DNA of 64,000 nt, from the NCBI GenBank assembly GCA_934457115.1, contig CAKSHI010000007.1:15686-79685 (forward strand), read 5' to 3'. How positions within the stretch are numbered: position 1 is the first letter of the stretch; each line of letters opens with the position of its first letter. Below are positions 8,511 to 16,113 of this stretch, one piece after another. The notes below the pieces were generated by a model. That model saw nothing but the letters and a program-made list of their open reading frames with translations, made no database searches and had not been told where the DNA came from. A program made the translations under genes and the position numbers. The stretch is from an uncultured Eubacteriales bacterium. Its GTDB lineage: Bacteria > Bacillota > Clostridia > Oscillospirales > Acutalibacteraceae.

Positions 8511-10256
8511 ATGAGAAAAACAAAAATAATTTGCACATTGGGTCCCTCCACTGATAATGAAGAAACCCTTAAGCAGCTCATGTTAAATGGTATGGATGTT
8601 GCAAGGGTAAATATGTCTCACCAAGACCATGATACACATAGACGAAGAGCAAATATGGTTAAAAAACTAAGAGAAGAAGTTTCTCTTCCTGTTGCTCTAT
8701 TATTAGATACAAAAGGTCCTGAAATTAGAACAGGTACTTTTGCAGAATCTAAAGTATTATTAAAGAAAGGTCAAAAATTTACTCTAACCACGGACGATAT
8801 TGAGGGAGATGTAAATGGCTGTAGCATAAGCTTTAAAGACCTTCCAAAGGATGTAAGTAAAGATTCAACAATATTGATAGATGATGGATTAATCGAACTT
8901 TCAGTCGACAAGGTTGTGGGAAACAACATTGAATGTACTGTAATAAATGGAGGAACTGTTTCTTCAAATAAAGGTATAAATGTACCGGGAGTACAACTTT
9001 CACTACCATTCTTAAATGAAAAAGATAAATCTGATATAAAATTTGCAGTAGAAGAGGACTTCGACTTCATAGCAGCTTCTTTTACACGTACGGCCGACGA
9101 CATTATAGCATTAAAAAAAGAACTTAAAAAATATAATTGCGATAACATAAAAATAATCGCTAAAATCGAAAATGGCGATGGTGTTAAAAATATTGACGAC
9201 ATCCTAAGAGTAGCCGACGGAATAATGGTCGCAAGAGGAGATTTAGGTGTTGAAATACCTATAGAAGATATCCCAATAATCCAAAAAATGCTCATTAAGA
9301 AAGCTTTTGAAGACGGAAGAATTGTTATAACTGCTACTCAAATGTTGGATTCAATGATTAAAAATCCAAGGCCTACAAGAGCTGAAACAACAGACGTTGC
9401 AAATGCAATATATGACGGTACCAGCGCAATTATGCTTTCCGGCGAAACCGCAGCCGGTGCTTACCCTGTCGAAGCTGTCAAAACCATGTCCATAATAGCA
9501 AAGACAACTGAAAAGGATATAGATTATCTAAAACGATTTAGAAAAAGTGAAGTGCCTGAAAATCCAAACGTAACTTCCGCAATATCTCATGCCGCATGTA
9601 CAACAGCCCATGACTTAAATGCAAAAGCTATCTTGGCTGTTTCTAAATCCGGAAGAACCGCAAAAATGATTTCAAAGTTTAGGCCTAACTGCCCTATAAT
9701 CGGCGGAACAACCGAACCCAAGGTTTTAAGGCAAATGAACCTATTTTGGGGAGTTATACCCGTAATGATAGAAGATCAGGCCTCCGGCACTGACTTATTA
9801 GAATACATAACTGAGGTTGCAAAAAAGGGTGGTTACGTAAATGACGGGGACTTGGTAGTAATCTCTGCAGGCGTACCTGTCGGCATATCAGGAAGCACAA
9901 ACCTTATAAAAGTTGACTTAGTGGGTGATGTATTGGTAACGGGAACAAGTGTTACCCCGGGTATAGTTTGTGGCAACCTTTGCGTTTGCAAAAACGAGCA
10001 AGAAGCAAGAAAGCGTTTCAAAAACGGGGATATTCTAGTAATTCCTGAAACATCCAACGGAATCCTAAATATAATGAAATATGCTTCTGCAATAATCACC
10101 GAAAATAATGGAATTAATTCTCATGCTGCTGTTGTAGGCTTGGCTCTCGACAAACCTGTAATGATAGGCGCATATAATGCAACAAACATTTTAAAGAACG
10201 GCACTACTGTCACAGTTGACTGCAGCAAAGGCTTAATTTTCAGCGGCACTTGCTAA
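8511..10256 (+). CDS. pyk: Pyruvate kinase with C-terminal PEP-utilising domain
   Basis: 581 residues from ATG 8511 (MRKTKIICTLGPS), preceded by AAAGGAG 11 bases away; an upstream in-frame ATG at 8487 lacks a site. It makes ATP and pyruvate from PEP in glycolysis. Motifs: LLDTKGPEIR, the active-site block IIAKIENGDGV, MVARGDLGVEI and ATQMLDSM. After the standard C-terminal regulatory domain there is an extra approximately 100-residue domain (VTPGIVCGNL, then GINSHAAVVG), homologous to the phosphohistidine domain of PEP-utilising enzymes, typical of Bacillus and clostridial enzymes. Single gene. Confidence 0.97.
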   Translation: MRKTKIICTLGPSTDNEETLKQLMLNGMDVARVNMSHQDHDTHRRRANMVKKLREEVSLPVALLLDTKGPEIRTGTFAESKVLLKKGQKFTLTTDDIEGDVNGCSISFKDLPKDVSKDSTILIDDGLIELSVDKVVGNNIECTVINGGTVSSNKGINVPGVQLSLPFLNEKDKSDIKFAVEEDFDFIAASFTRTADDIIALKKELKKYNCDNIKIIAKIENGDGVKNIDDILRVADGIMVARGDLGVEIPIEDIPIIQKMLIKKAFEDGRIVITATQMLDSMIKNPRPTRAETTDVANAIYDGTSAIMLSGETAAGAYPVEAVKTMSIIAKTTEKDIDYLKRFRKSEVPENPNVTSAISHAACTTAHDLNAKAILAVSKSGRTAKMISKFRPNCPIIGGTTEPKVLRQMNLFWGVIPVMIEDQASGTDLLEYITEVAKKGGYVNDGDLVVISAGVPVGISGSTNLIKVDLVGDVLVTGTSVTPGIVCGNLCVCKNEQEARKRFKNGDILVIPETSNGILNIMKYASAIITENNGINSHAAVVGLALDKPVMIGAYNATNILKNGTTVTVDCSKGLIFSGTC

Positions 10257-10275
10257 TTTCCATATAAAATAATAA

Positions 10276-10309
10276 ACAGCCGAGCATCACATAAAAGATA
10301 CTCGGCTGT
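10276..10309. terminator. Stem-loop after pyk
   Basis: ACAGCCGAG paired with CTCGGCTGT, plus an ATC/GAT extension across a C/A mismatch. There is no strong T-run, so it may protect the 3' end or assist the stronger terminator at 10339. Confidence 0.55.
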
Positions 10310-10338
10310 CCTATTAGGTTTAGTTTATATACCAAAAG

Positions 10339-10374
10339 TACGCCAATGCAAAAAGTTGCATTGACGTATTTTTT
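10339..10374. terminator. Terminator between pyk and the GNAT gene
   Basis: TACG-C-CAATGCAA pairs with TTGCATTG-A-CGTA around AAAG, followed on the + strand by TTTTTT. It works best for pyk and overlaps the last codon of the convergent acetyltransferase gene. Confidence 0.85.
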
Positions 10375-10909
10375 ATACTCCCTCTAAATATGGCACTTCA
10401 TCTCTTAAAATAGAATACATACATGAATTTTGAACTACATCATATTTACAAATATGATTTCTCAATGTCCCTTCATAAGTAAATCCCGCTTTTTCCAAGC
10501 AACGCCTAGAGGCAGTGTTTATCTCAAAGGTTTCGGCATAAATTCTTTCAATATTGCAGTATTTAAATGCCAAATTACACATATATACTATAGCGCTTGT
10601 CATAATTCCCTTGCCCCAAAAGGGTACCCCCAACCAATACCCTATTTCAGCGGATTTTCTATACACATCATCTTGTCTATTAAACACAATTGAAATAGTT
10701 CCTATAAACTTATCATCCATACAAATAGCCCTTGCTATCCTATTTGTATGTTCCCTATCGAGGCATGCTTTAATAAACCTTTCCGCATCCTCGACACTAT
10801 ATGGTTGGGGAAAGTCATCTCTTATAAAAGCAGCTATCCTTTTATCATTCGCATAATGTGCCAAATCTTTGGCATCAGACTCTAAAAACTCCCTTATTGA
10901 TACGTCCAT
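10373..10909 (-). CDS. GNAT-family N-acetyltransferase (RimJ/RimL type)
   Basis: 178 residues from ATG 10909, chosen because AAGGAAGG lies 7 bases upstream; an in-frame earlier start exists at 10933. The protein starts MDVSIREFLESDAKDLAHYAND. Acetyl-CoA binding is indicated by EIGYWLGVPFWGKGIMTSA (motif A) and by NTASRRCLEKAGFTYEG (motif B), which together match the RimJ/RimL-like Acetyltransf_3 group. Substrates in this group include ribosomal protein N-termini, small molecules and antibiotics; none can be assigned. Its start lies well upstream of nth in the same direction. Confidence 0.88.
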   Translation of the reverse strand: MDVSIREFLESDAKDLAHYANDKRIAAFIRDDFPQPYSVEDAERFIKACLDREHTNRIARAICMDDKFIGTISIVFNRQDDVYRKSAEIGYWLGVPFWGKGIMTSAIVYMCNLAFKYCNIERIYAETFEINTASRRCLEKAGFTYEGTLRNHICKYDVVQNSCMYSILRDEVPYLEGV

Positions 10910-10947
10910 ACCTTCACCTTCCTTAGGATCCACGATAATGAATCGTC

Positions 10948-11583
10948 TTAGTTATTATCTATAAAAAACTCACAAAAATCACGCATCACGCACTCATGAC
11001 ATTTTGGCTTTGCCGCTTTGCAAACTGCCCTGCCATGAAGTACAAGCCTATGACAAAAATCATTTGATTCATTGCTATCGAGTGCATCCCTTAATATCAT
11101 TTCAATCTTATATGGGTCTTTAAGCTTATGAAATCCCAATCTATTTGTAATTCTAATGCAGTGAGTGTCCACAACTACAGCAGGTTTTGAAAAAACATCC
11201 CCTAAAATGAGGTTAGCCGTCTTACGTCCAACACCTTGCAATGAAATTAACTCCTCCATTGTACTTGGTACTTTTGAATCATAATTTTCTACCAATTGTC
11301 TAGACATTGCAAGTATATCCCTAGCCTTTGTTTTATAAAGGCCACATGATTTTATGTATTCTTCGATTTCACTAATATCAGCCCTAGCAAAATCTTTTGG
11401 AGTCTTAAACCTTTCAAACAACGCAGGAGTTACCATATTTACTCTTGCATCAGTGCATTGAGCCGCAAGACGTGTTGCGACAAGCAGTTGAAACGGGTCA
11501 CTATATGAAAGTGAACATATAGCATCCGGGTATTCCTTCTTTAATGCCTCAACTGCAAGTTTCCCTAATTCTTTATTGTCCAT
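10948..11583 (-). CDS. nth: Endonuclease III (DNA glycosylase/AP lyase)
   Basis: About 211 residues. The helix-hairpin-helix LQGVGRKTANLIL carries the catalytic lysine, and VDTHCIRITNRLG carries the catalytic aspartate. The C-terminal cysteines follow the C-x6-C-x2-C-x5-C spacing of the [4Fe-4S] loop (CKAAKPKCHECVMRDFC). It removes oxidised pyrimidines in base excision repair. ATG 11583 is chosen; a GTG at 11592 is possible, and neither has a strong binding site. It ends the hisS-aspS-nth run, 22 bases after aspS. Confidence 0.96.
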   Translation of the reverse strand: MDNKELGKLAVEALKKEYPDAICSLSYSDPFQLLVATRLAAQCTDARVNMVTPALFERFKTPKDFARADISEIEEYIKSCGLYKTKARDILAMSRQLVENYDSKVPSTMEELISLQGVGRKTANLILGDVFSKPAVVVDTHCIRITNRLGFHKLKDPYKIEMILRDALDSNESNDFCHRLVLHGRAVCKAAKPKCHECVMRDFCEFFIDNN

Positions 11584-11604
11584 AAAAATCACTGCCCAAC
11601 AAGC

Positions 11605-13374
11605 TTATTCTTTAATATTAATGGAAATGGAAAGTTCGTCGAGTTGCTTTTGGTCTACAGGTGCAGGAGATTGCGTCATAAGTTCTGCAGAACTTGCAAC
11701 TTTTGGGAAAGCCATAACATCCCTAATACTTGGGCAATCAAGCATTAACATTACAAGCCTGTCAAGACCAAACGCCATTCCACCATGAGGAGGTGCACCG
11801 TATTTAAATGCATCTATTAAATATCCAAAGCGTCTTCTCGCTTCCTCTTGCGAGAATCCCAAAGCTTTGAACATCCTTTCTTGGAGCTCAGGATTATTTA
11901 TTCTTATCGAGCCTCCGCCTACTTCGTTGCCGTTTAAAACTAAGTCATATGCAATTGAATTAACTGAATATGGGTCTGATTCAAGCTTTTCTATATCCTC
12001 TATACATGGATGTGTAAATGGGTGATGCTTTGAAACATATCTATTTTCTTCTTTGCTATACTCAAACAAAGGAAAATCAGTAACCCAAAGAAGTGAAGGC
12101 TTACTTTTATCTATTAGATCAAGCTTTTCTGCCAACTTACATCTAAGTGCACCTAAGCTATCAAACACTACATCATTTTCATCGCTTGCAACTATAAATA
12201 ACAAGTCACCGTTTTCAGCCTGAAGTTTATTTCTAATAGCTTCAATTTCTTCTTGAGATAAGAATTTCTCAAATGAAGAGGTTGATGTACCATCATCATT
12301 AATTTTAGTATAGGCAAGACCTTTTGCACCATAGTCTTTAATCCAAGCCGAAAGCTTATCTATTTCTTTTCTACCAATTTTAGAAGCGGCAGTCTTTGCA
12401 TTTATTCCACGTATTGAACCACTTTCTACTGCAGAAGCAAACACCCTAAACTCAGTATTTTTAAGCTCATTTGTTAAGTCTACAAGCTCTAAACCAAATC
12501 TTAGGTCAGGTTTATCGGAACCAAAGCGATTCATTGCCTCTTTGTAGGTCATTCTTAGGAATTTATCTTCTAAAGTGATTCCAAGAACCTCTTTATATAC
12601 TTTTTTCATAAAGCCTTCTGCAATATTCATGACATCCTCTTGGTCAACAAAAGACATTTCAAGGTCAATTTGAGTAAATTCCGGTTGTCTGTCAGCCCTT
12701 AAATCCTCATCTCTAAAGCACTTAGCTATTTGCATATACCTATCAAAGCCTGAAAGCATAGTAAGCTGCTTATAAAGCTGCGGCGATTGAGGCAAAGCAA
12801 AGAAATTGCCCGGGAAAACTCTGGACGGAACTAAATAGTCCCTTGCTCCTTCGGGAGTTGATTTTATTAAAATAGGTGTCTCTATTTCTATAAACCCATT
12901 ATTGTCAAAGTAGTCTCTCGCAACCTTTACAATCTTATGCCTCTTTATAATTTTTTCTTGTACCTCGGGTATTCTCAAGTCTAAATATCTATATTTAAGC
13001 CTTAAATCTTCCTTTGCGCTGCAGTCATTTATAATTTCAAACGGCGTAGTCTCGGATTTTGCCAAAAGCTCTAAGTCATTTACTTCAATCTCTATTTCGC
13101 CGGTTGGAATCTCTAAATTCTTAGAACTTCTCTCTTTGACAATTCCCTTGGCGGAGATAACGTACTCGGATCTAAGATTAAATGCCATATCAAAAAGCTC
13201 TTTGCTTGTTTTATCATCAAAGGCCAACTGAACTATACCACTTCTATCCCTTATGTCCACAAAGATAAGCTTGCCAAGGTCCCTTTGCCTTTGCACCCAT
13301 CCACTTACAACAACTTCTTTTCCTATATCTTCTTTTCTAAATACTCCACAATAATGTGTTCGTTTTAACCTCAT
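11605..13374 (-). CDS. aspS: Aspartate-tRNA ligase
   Basis: 589 residues, bacterial-type AspRS. The N-terminal OB-fold anticodon-binding domain begins RLKRTHYCGVF and includes VSGWVQRQRDLG. The class II core has QSPQLYKQLTM, CFRDEDLRADRQPEFTQ (motif 2) and GGMAFGLDRLVM (motif 3), with the bacterial GAD insertion domain at roughly residues 300-410. It charges tRNA-Asp in the cytoplasm. It follows hisS by 36 bases, the common Firmicutes pair. Confidence 0.98.
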   Translation of the reverse strand: MRLKRTHYCGVFRKEDIGKEVVVSGWVQRQRDLGKLIFVDIRDRSGIVQLAFDDKTSKELFDMAFNLRSEYVISAKGIVKERSSKNLEIPTGEIEIEVNDLELLAKSETTPFEIINDCSAKEDLRLKYRYLDLRIPEVQEKIIKRHKIVKVARDYFDNNGFIEIETPILIKSTPEGARDYLVPSRVFPGNFFALPQSPQLYKQLTMLSGFDRYMQIAKCFRDEDLRADRQPEFTQIDLEMSFVDQEDVMNIAEGFMKKVYKEVLGITLEDKFLRMTYKEAMNRFGSDKPDLRFGLELVDLTNELKNTEFRVFASAVESGSIRGINAKTAASKIGRKEIDKLSAWIKDYGAKGLAYTKINDDGTSTSSFEKFLSQEEIEAIRNKLQAENGDLLFIVASDENDVVFDSLGALRCKLAEKLDLIDKSKPSLLWVTDFPLFEYSKEENRYVSKHHPFTHPCIEDIEKLESDPYSVNSIAYDLVLNGNEVGGGSIRINNPELQERMFKALGFSQEEARRRFGYLIDAFKYGAPPHGGMAFGLDRLVMLMLDCPSIRDVMAFPKVASSAELMTQSPAPVDQKQLDELSISINIKE

Positions 13375-13410
13375 ATGTTTACATCCTTTACTACCTTATA
13401 TTTATATTAC

Positions 13411-14697
13411 TTAGCCATTAAATTTTTCTATATGGAGCCTGAAAAACTCAGATGCGAAATTTTCACCAATAGATATTCGGCTTTTTTCTGAAAGAGGCAT
13501 ATATTTAATTTCCGCACTATTTCTTTCAATTTCATCATTGCCAAGTACCATACTAAATTTAGCATTGATTTTATTCGCATACTTCATTTGAGCCTTAACA
13601 CTTTTACCCACTAAATCAATTTCACATATAAGCCCTGATTTTCTTATTTCATTTGCAAGTTTAAATGCCTTTAATCCTGCCTTTTGGCCTATTGAAGCAA
13701 TGTATAAGTCACATCCTTCAGGTTTTGGAATGTCTATATTTTGCTTTTCCATAGCGAGCATAAGTCTCTCAATTCCAATTCCAAAGCCTAAAGACGGCAT
13801 ACTGGGTCCACCTATTTCCTCAATAAGACCATCATATCTTCCGCCGCCACATATTGCCCCTTGAGCTCCTATGTCCTCGCAAACAAATTCAAATACGGTT
13901 TTAGTATAATAATCAAGTCCTCTTACAATCCTTGGATTTACCTTATACTCGATATTTATAGCGTCTAAATATCCTTTAACTTCCTCAAAATGTTTAGAAC
14001 ATTCATCGCATAGATAGTCTAAAATCACGGGTGCATTTATAGCTATCTCCCTACATGACGGATTTTTGCAATCGAGTATCCTCATAGGATTACGTGAAAG
14101 CCTATCTATACATGTATGGCATAGATTTGATTTATTTTCTTCAAAATATGCCTTTAAAGCCTCGTTATATTTTTGCCTGCAGTGAGGGCAGCCAATAGAA
14201 TTTATTTGAAGTGAAATATTTTTAAGATCCAAACGTTTAAACAATGAACAAGCCATACTAATAAGTTCGGCATCAGCAGACGGACTTCCTGCTCCAAATA
14301 CCTCTAAACCAAACTGGTGAAATTCTCTAAGTCTGCCGGCTTGAGGCTTTTCGTATCTATAGCATGAGCTTAAATAATAGGTTTTAAGCGGAAGACCATC
14401 ATTATAAAGTCCATGTTCAAGCATAGAACGTGCCACACCTGCAGTACCTTCCGGACGAAGTGTGATTGATCTTCCTCCCTTATCATCAAAAGTATACATT
14501 TCCTTTTGAACTACATCAGTTGTTTGTCCTACTGATCTTGAAAACAATTCAGTATGTTCAAATACGGGTGTCCTTATTTCCTTAAAGCCATATAACAAAG
14601 CTTCTTGCTTAAGTATTCTTTCTACAAAATCCAATTTATAGCTATCCTTAGGAAGTACATCATTTGTACCTTTTATAGCCTTAGTTATCAACTCCAT
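13411..14697 (-). CDS. hisS: Histidine-tRNA ligase
   Basis: 428 residues. Class II signatures: ITLRPEGTAG, SSCYRYEKPQAGRLREFHQFG (motif 2 region), the histidine A motif RGLDYYTKTVFEF, GGGRYDGL and LGFGIGIERL (motif 3), then the C-terminal anticodon-binding domain. It also has two CxxC-like pairs near residues 180-220 (CPHCR, CDEC), common in clostridial HisRS. GGAGG precedes the ATG. A terminator hairpin lies only 28 bases upstream, so expression may depend on read-through or attenuation. Confidence 0.98.
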   Translation of the reverse strand: MELITKAIKGTNDVLPKDSYKLDFVERILKQEALLYGFKEIRTPVFEHTELFSRSVGQTTDVVQKEMYTFDDKGGRSITLRPEGTAGVARSMLEHGLYNDGLPLKTYYLSSCYRYEKPQAGRLREFHQFGLEVFGAGSPSADAELISMACSLFKRLDLKNISLQINSIGCPHCRQKYNEALKAYFEENKSNLCHTCIDRLSRNPMRILDCKNPSCREIAINAPVILDYLCDECSKHFEEVKGYLDAINIEYKVNPRIVRGLDYYTKTVFEFVCEDIGAQGAICGGGRYDGLIEEIGGPSMPSLGFGIGIERLMLAMEKQNIDIPKPEGCDLYIASIGQKAGLKAFKLANEIRKSGLICEIDLVGKSVKAQMKYANKINAKFSMVLGNDEIERNSAEIKYMPLSEKSRISIGENFASEFFRLHIEKFNG

Positions 14698-14724
14698 CGA
14701 ATTCCTCCACTCATCTTATAAATT

Positions 14725-14752
14725 AAAAAATCCGCCCCGATTAAGGGACGGA
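14725..14752 (-). terminator. Terminator between the mgsA-like gene and hisS
   Basis: Minus-strand stem TCCGTCCC paired with GGGGCGGA (one G-T pair), 6-base loop, then TTTTTT. It ends 27 bases before the hisS ATG. Its shape resembles T-box terminators, but I do not see the conserved T-box antiterminator bulge upstream. Confidence 0.8.
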
Positions 14753-14818
14753 AGCAAATCCATTTTAATATTTTTCCCGCCACTGATGGCCTTAATTATG
14801 TAAACTAAAAGAAAATAT

Positions 14819-15223
14819 CTAGAATCTTGGACTTATGATATCTCGCCAAGCAAGATCTCCTCTTTCCAAGCCGTGAATTAGAACTTCGGCTGTTGCAATA
14901 TTTGTTGCAAGAGGAATGCTATGCATATCACAAAGCCTCAAAAGATTTACTTCATTAGGGGCATCAAGTCTATCGCTCAATGGATCCCTAAAAAATAGAA
15001 GCATATCTATTTCATTACAAGAGATTCTCGCAGCGATTTGATGTACACCCCCTTGAGATCCTGATAATAATCTTTCAATGTTAAGACCTGTCGCTTCTTG
15101 TACCATTTTGCCTGTCGTACCGGTTGCACACAAGTAATGGCTACTCAAAGCTCCACAATACGCAATACAAAACTGTACCATTAACTCTTTTTTGCTATCA
15201 TGCGCAATTAAAGCAATATTCAT
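14819..15223 (-). CDS. Methylglyoxal synthase-like protein lacking catalytic residues
   Basis: 134 residues, full length. The MGS fold is clear: MNIALIAHDSKKELM, CATGTTGKM (phosphate-binding loop), a Gly-rich loop, FFRDPL and PLATNIATAEVLI. Normal MgsA (converting dihydroxyacetone phosphate to methylglyoxal) has GGDQQ with a catalytic Asp (D71 in E. coli) and PHDPD after the DPL motif. Here the first reads GGVHQ (V60 for Asp) and the second LDAPNE, so His98 and Asp101 become Asp and Asn. Only the DPL aspartate remains. Probably inactive as a synthase; perhaps a ligand-binding regulator. It sits 24 bases after minD, the clostridial neighbourhood of mgsA. Confidence 0.85.
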   Translation of the reverse strand: MNIALIAHDSKKELMVQFCIAYCGALSSHYLCATGTTGKMVQEATGLNIERLLSGSQGGVHQIAARISCNEIDMLLFFRDPLSDRLDAPNEVNLLRLCDMHSIPLATNIATAEVLIHGLERGDLAWRDIISPRF

Positions 15224-15247
15224 TAAAATTCCCCCTAATATTTCTTT

Positions 15248-15994
15248 TTATAACTTCCTTAAAGACGGAAGCGGTATTCTTTCACCGTTTAGCCGTCCTG
15301 CTAACCTTTTAATAGCTCTTATGATATGAGATTTACCGGAAGGTAAAACCCCGTTTGATAATAACAACGCTGACTCCCCATCCTCAGGGATTATGGCAAT
15401 AAGTTGCAGACCGGAAGTATCTATTACTTGATCTAAGTCATCATAGACACGAGTTTTTTGAAAAAGTTTCCTGTCAAAACGGTTAATGACAAGCCTTAAT
15501 TCTTCAACACCGTTTTCCGCCAAGATATCCCTTGCTTTTCTAACATTTGCAACACTTATAGGATTGGGTGTAGCGATTAAAAGAGCATTGTTTGAGCAGC
15601 CAATAGCGGATAAAAAACCATTGCCAATCCCGGCAGGACAATCTATTAATATATGATCATAATACTTTGATAACATATCAACCAATTTATGAAAAACATC
15701 TTGTTTAAGATCATTTTTTAAATCCCTTGGCGCCGGCAATAAGAATAAATTATCGTTAAACTCGCATTTGTATATAGCTTTCATAACAGTACAATTACCA
15801 TTAACAATATCTGAAATATCATAAACTAAATTTTTAGTTATTCCAAGCATATGTTCAAGGCTTGCAAGCCCGGAATCCATATCTATAAGAAGCACTCTTT
15901 TATTCGCTTCTGCGAGTTGTAAGCCCAAACAAGCTGTGGTTGTAGACTTGCCGACTCCACCCTTGCCTGATGCAATCATAGTAATATTTCCCAT
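15248..15994 (-). CDS. minD: Septum site-determining ATPase MinD
   Basis: 248 residues from ATG 15994 (AGAGG 10 bases upstream). Deviant Walker A GKGGVGKST at 10-18, switch I region LLIDMDSGLASL, and ILIDCPAGIG as Walker B. The block YDISDIVNGNC matches MinD rather than ParA. The end, IIRAIKRLAGRL followed by a Pro-rich tail, could be the amphipathic membrane-targeting helix. MinD ATPase places the division inhibitor MinC. Neither minC nor minE/divIVA is next to it, although the mre genes are. Second-last gene of the mreC-mreD-mrdA run. Confidence 0.88.
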   Translation of the reverse strand: MGNITMIASGKGGVGKSTTTACLGLQLAEANKRVLLIDMDSGLASLEHMLGITKNLVYDISDIVNGNCTVMKAIYKCEFNDNLFLLPAPRDLKNDLKQDVFHKLVDMLSKYYDHILIDCPAGIGNGFLSAIGCSNNALLIATPNPISVANVRKARDILAENGVEELRLVINRFDRKLFQKTRVYDDLDQVIDTSGLQLIAIIPEDGESALLLSNGVLPSGKSHIIRAIKRLAGRLNGERIPLPSLRKL

Positions 15995-16113
15995 TACATT
16001 ATTACCTCTTGTTTCATAATACCACAACATAACAAAATAGTCAAAATATTTTTAAGTGGTCTATCATTATATATTTAAATTTCAAATCTATATTAATGCT
16101 ATATGCAATACAA

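Noticed and set aside
8771..9295. 174-codon frame on the minus strand inside pyk
   Set aside because: Antisense shadow of a conserved enzyme; no binding site and Ser/Ile-rich composition.
14698..14818. T-box leader of hisS
   Set aside because: The hairpin looks like a T-box terminator but the antiterminator bulge sequence (UGGNACCGCG) and stem I with room for it are not visible in the gap.
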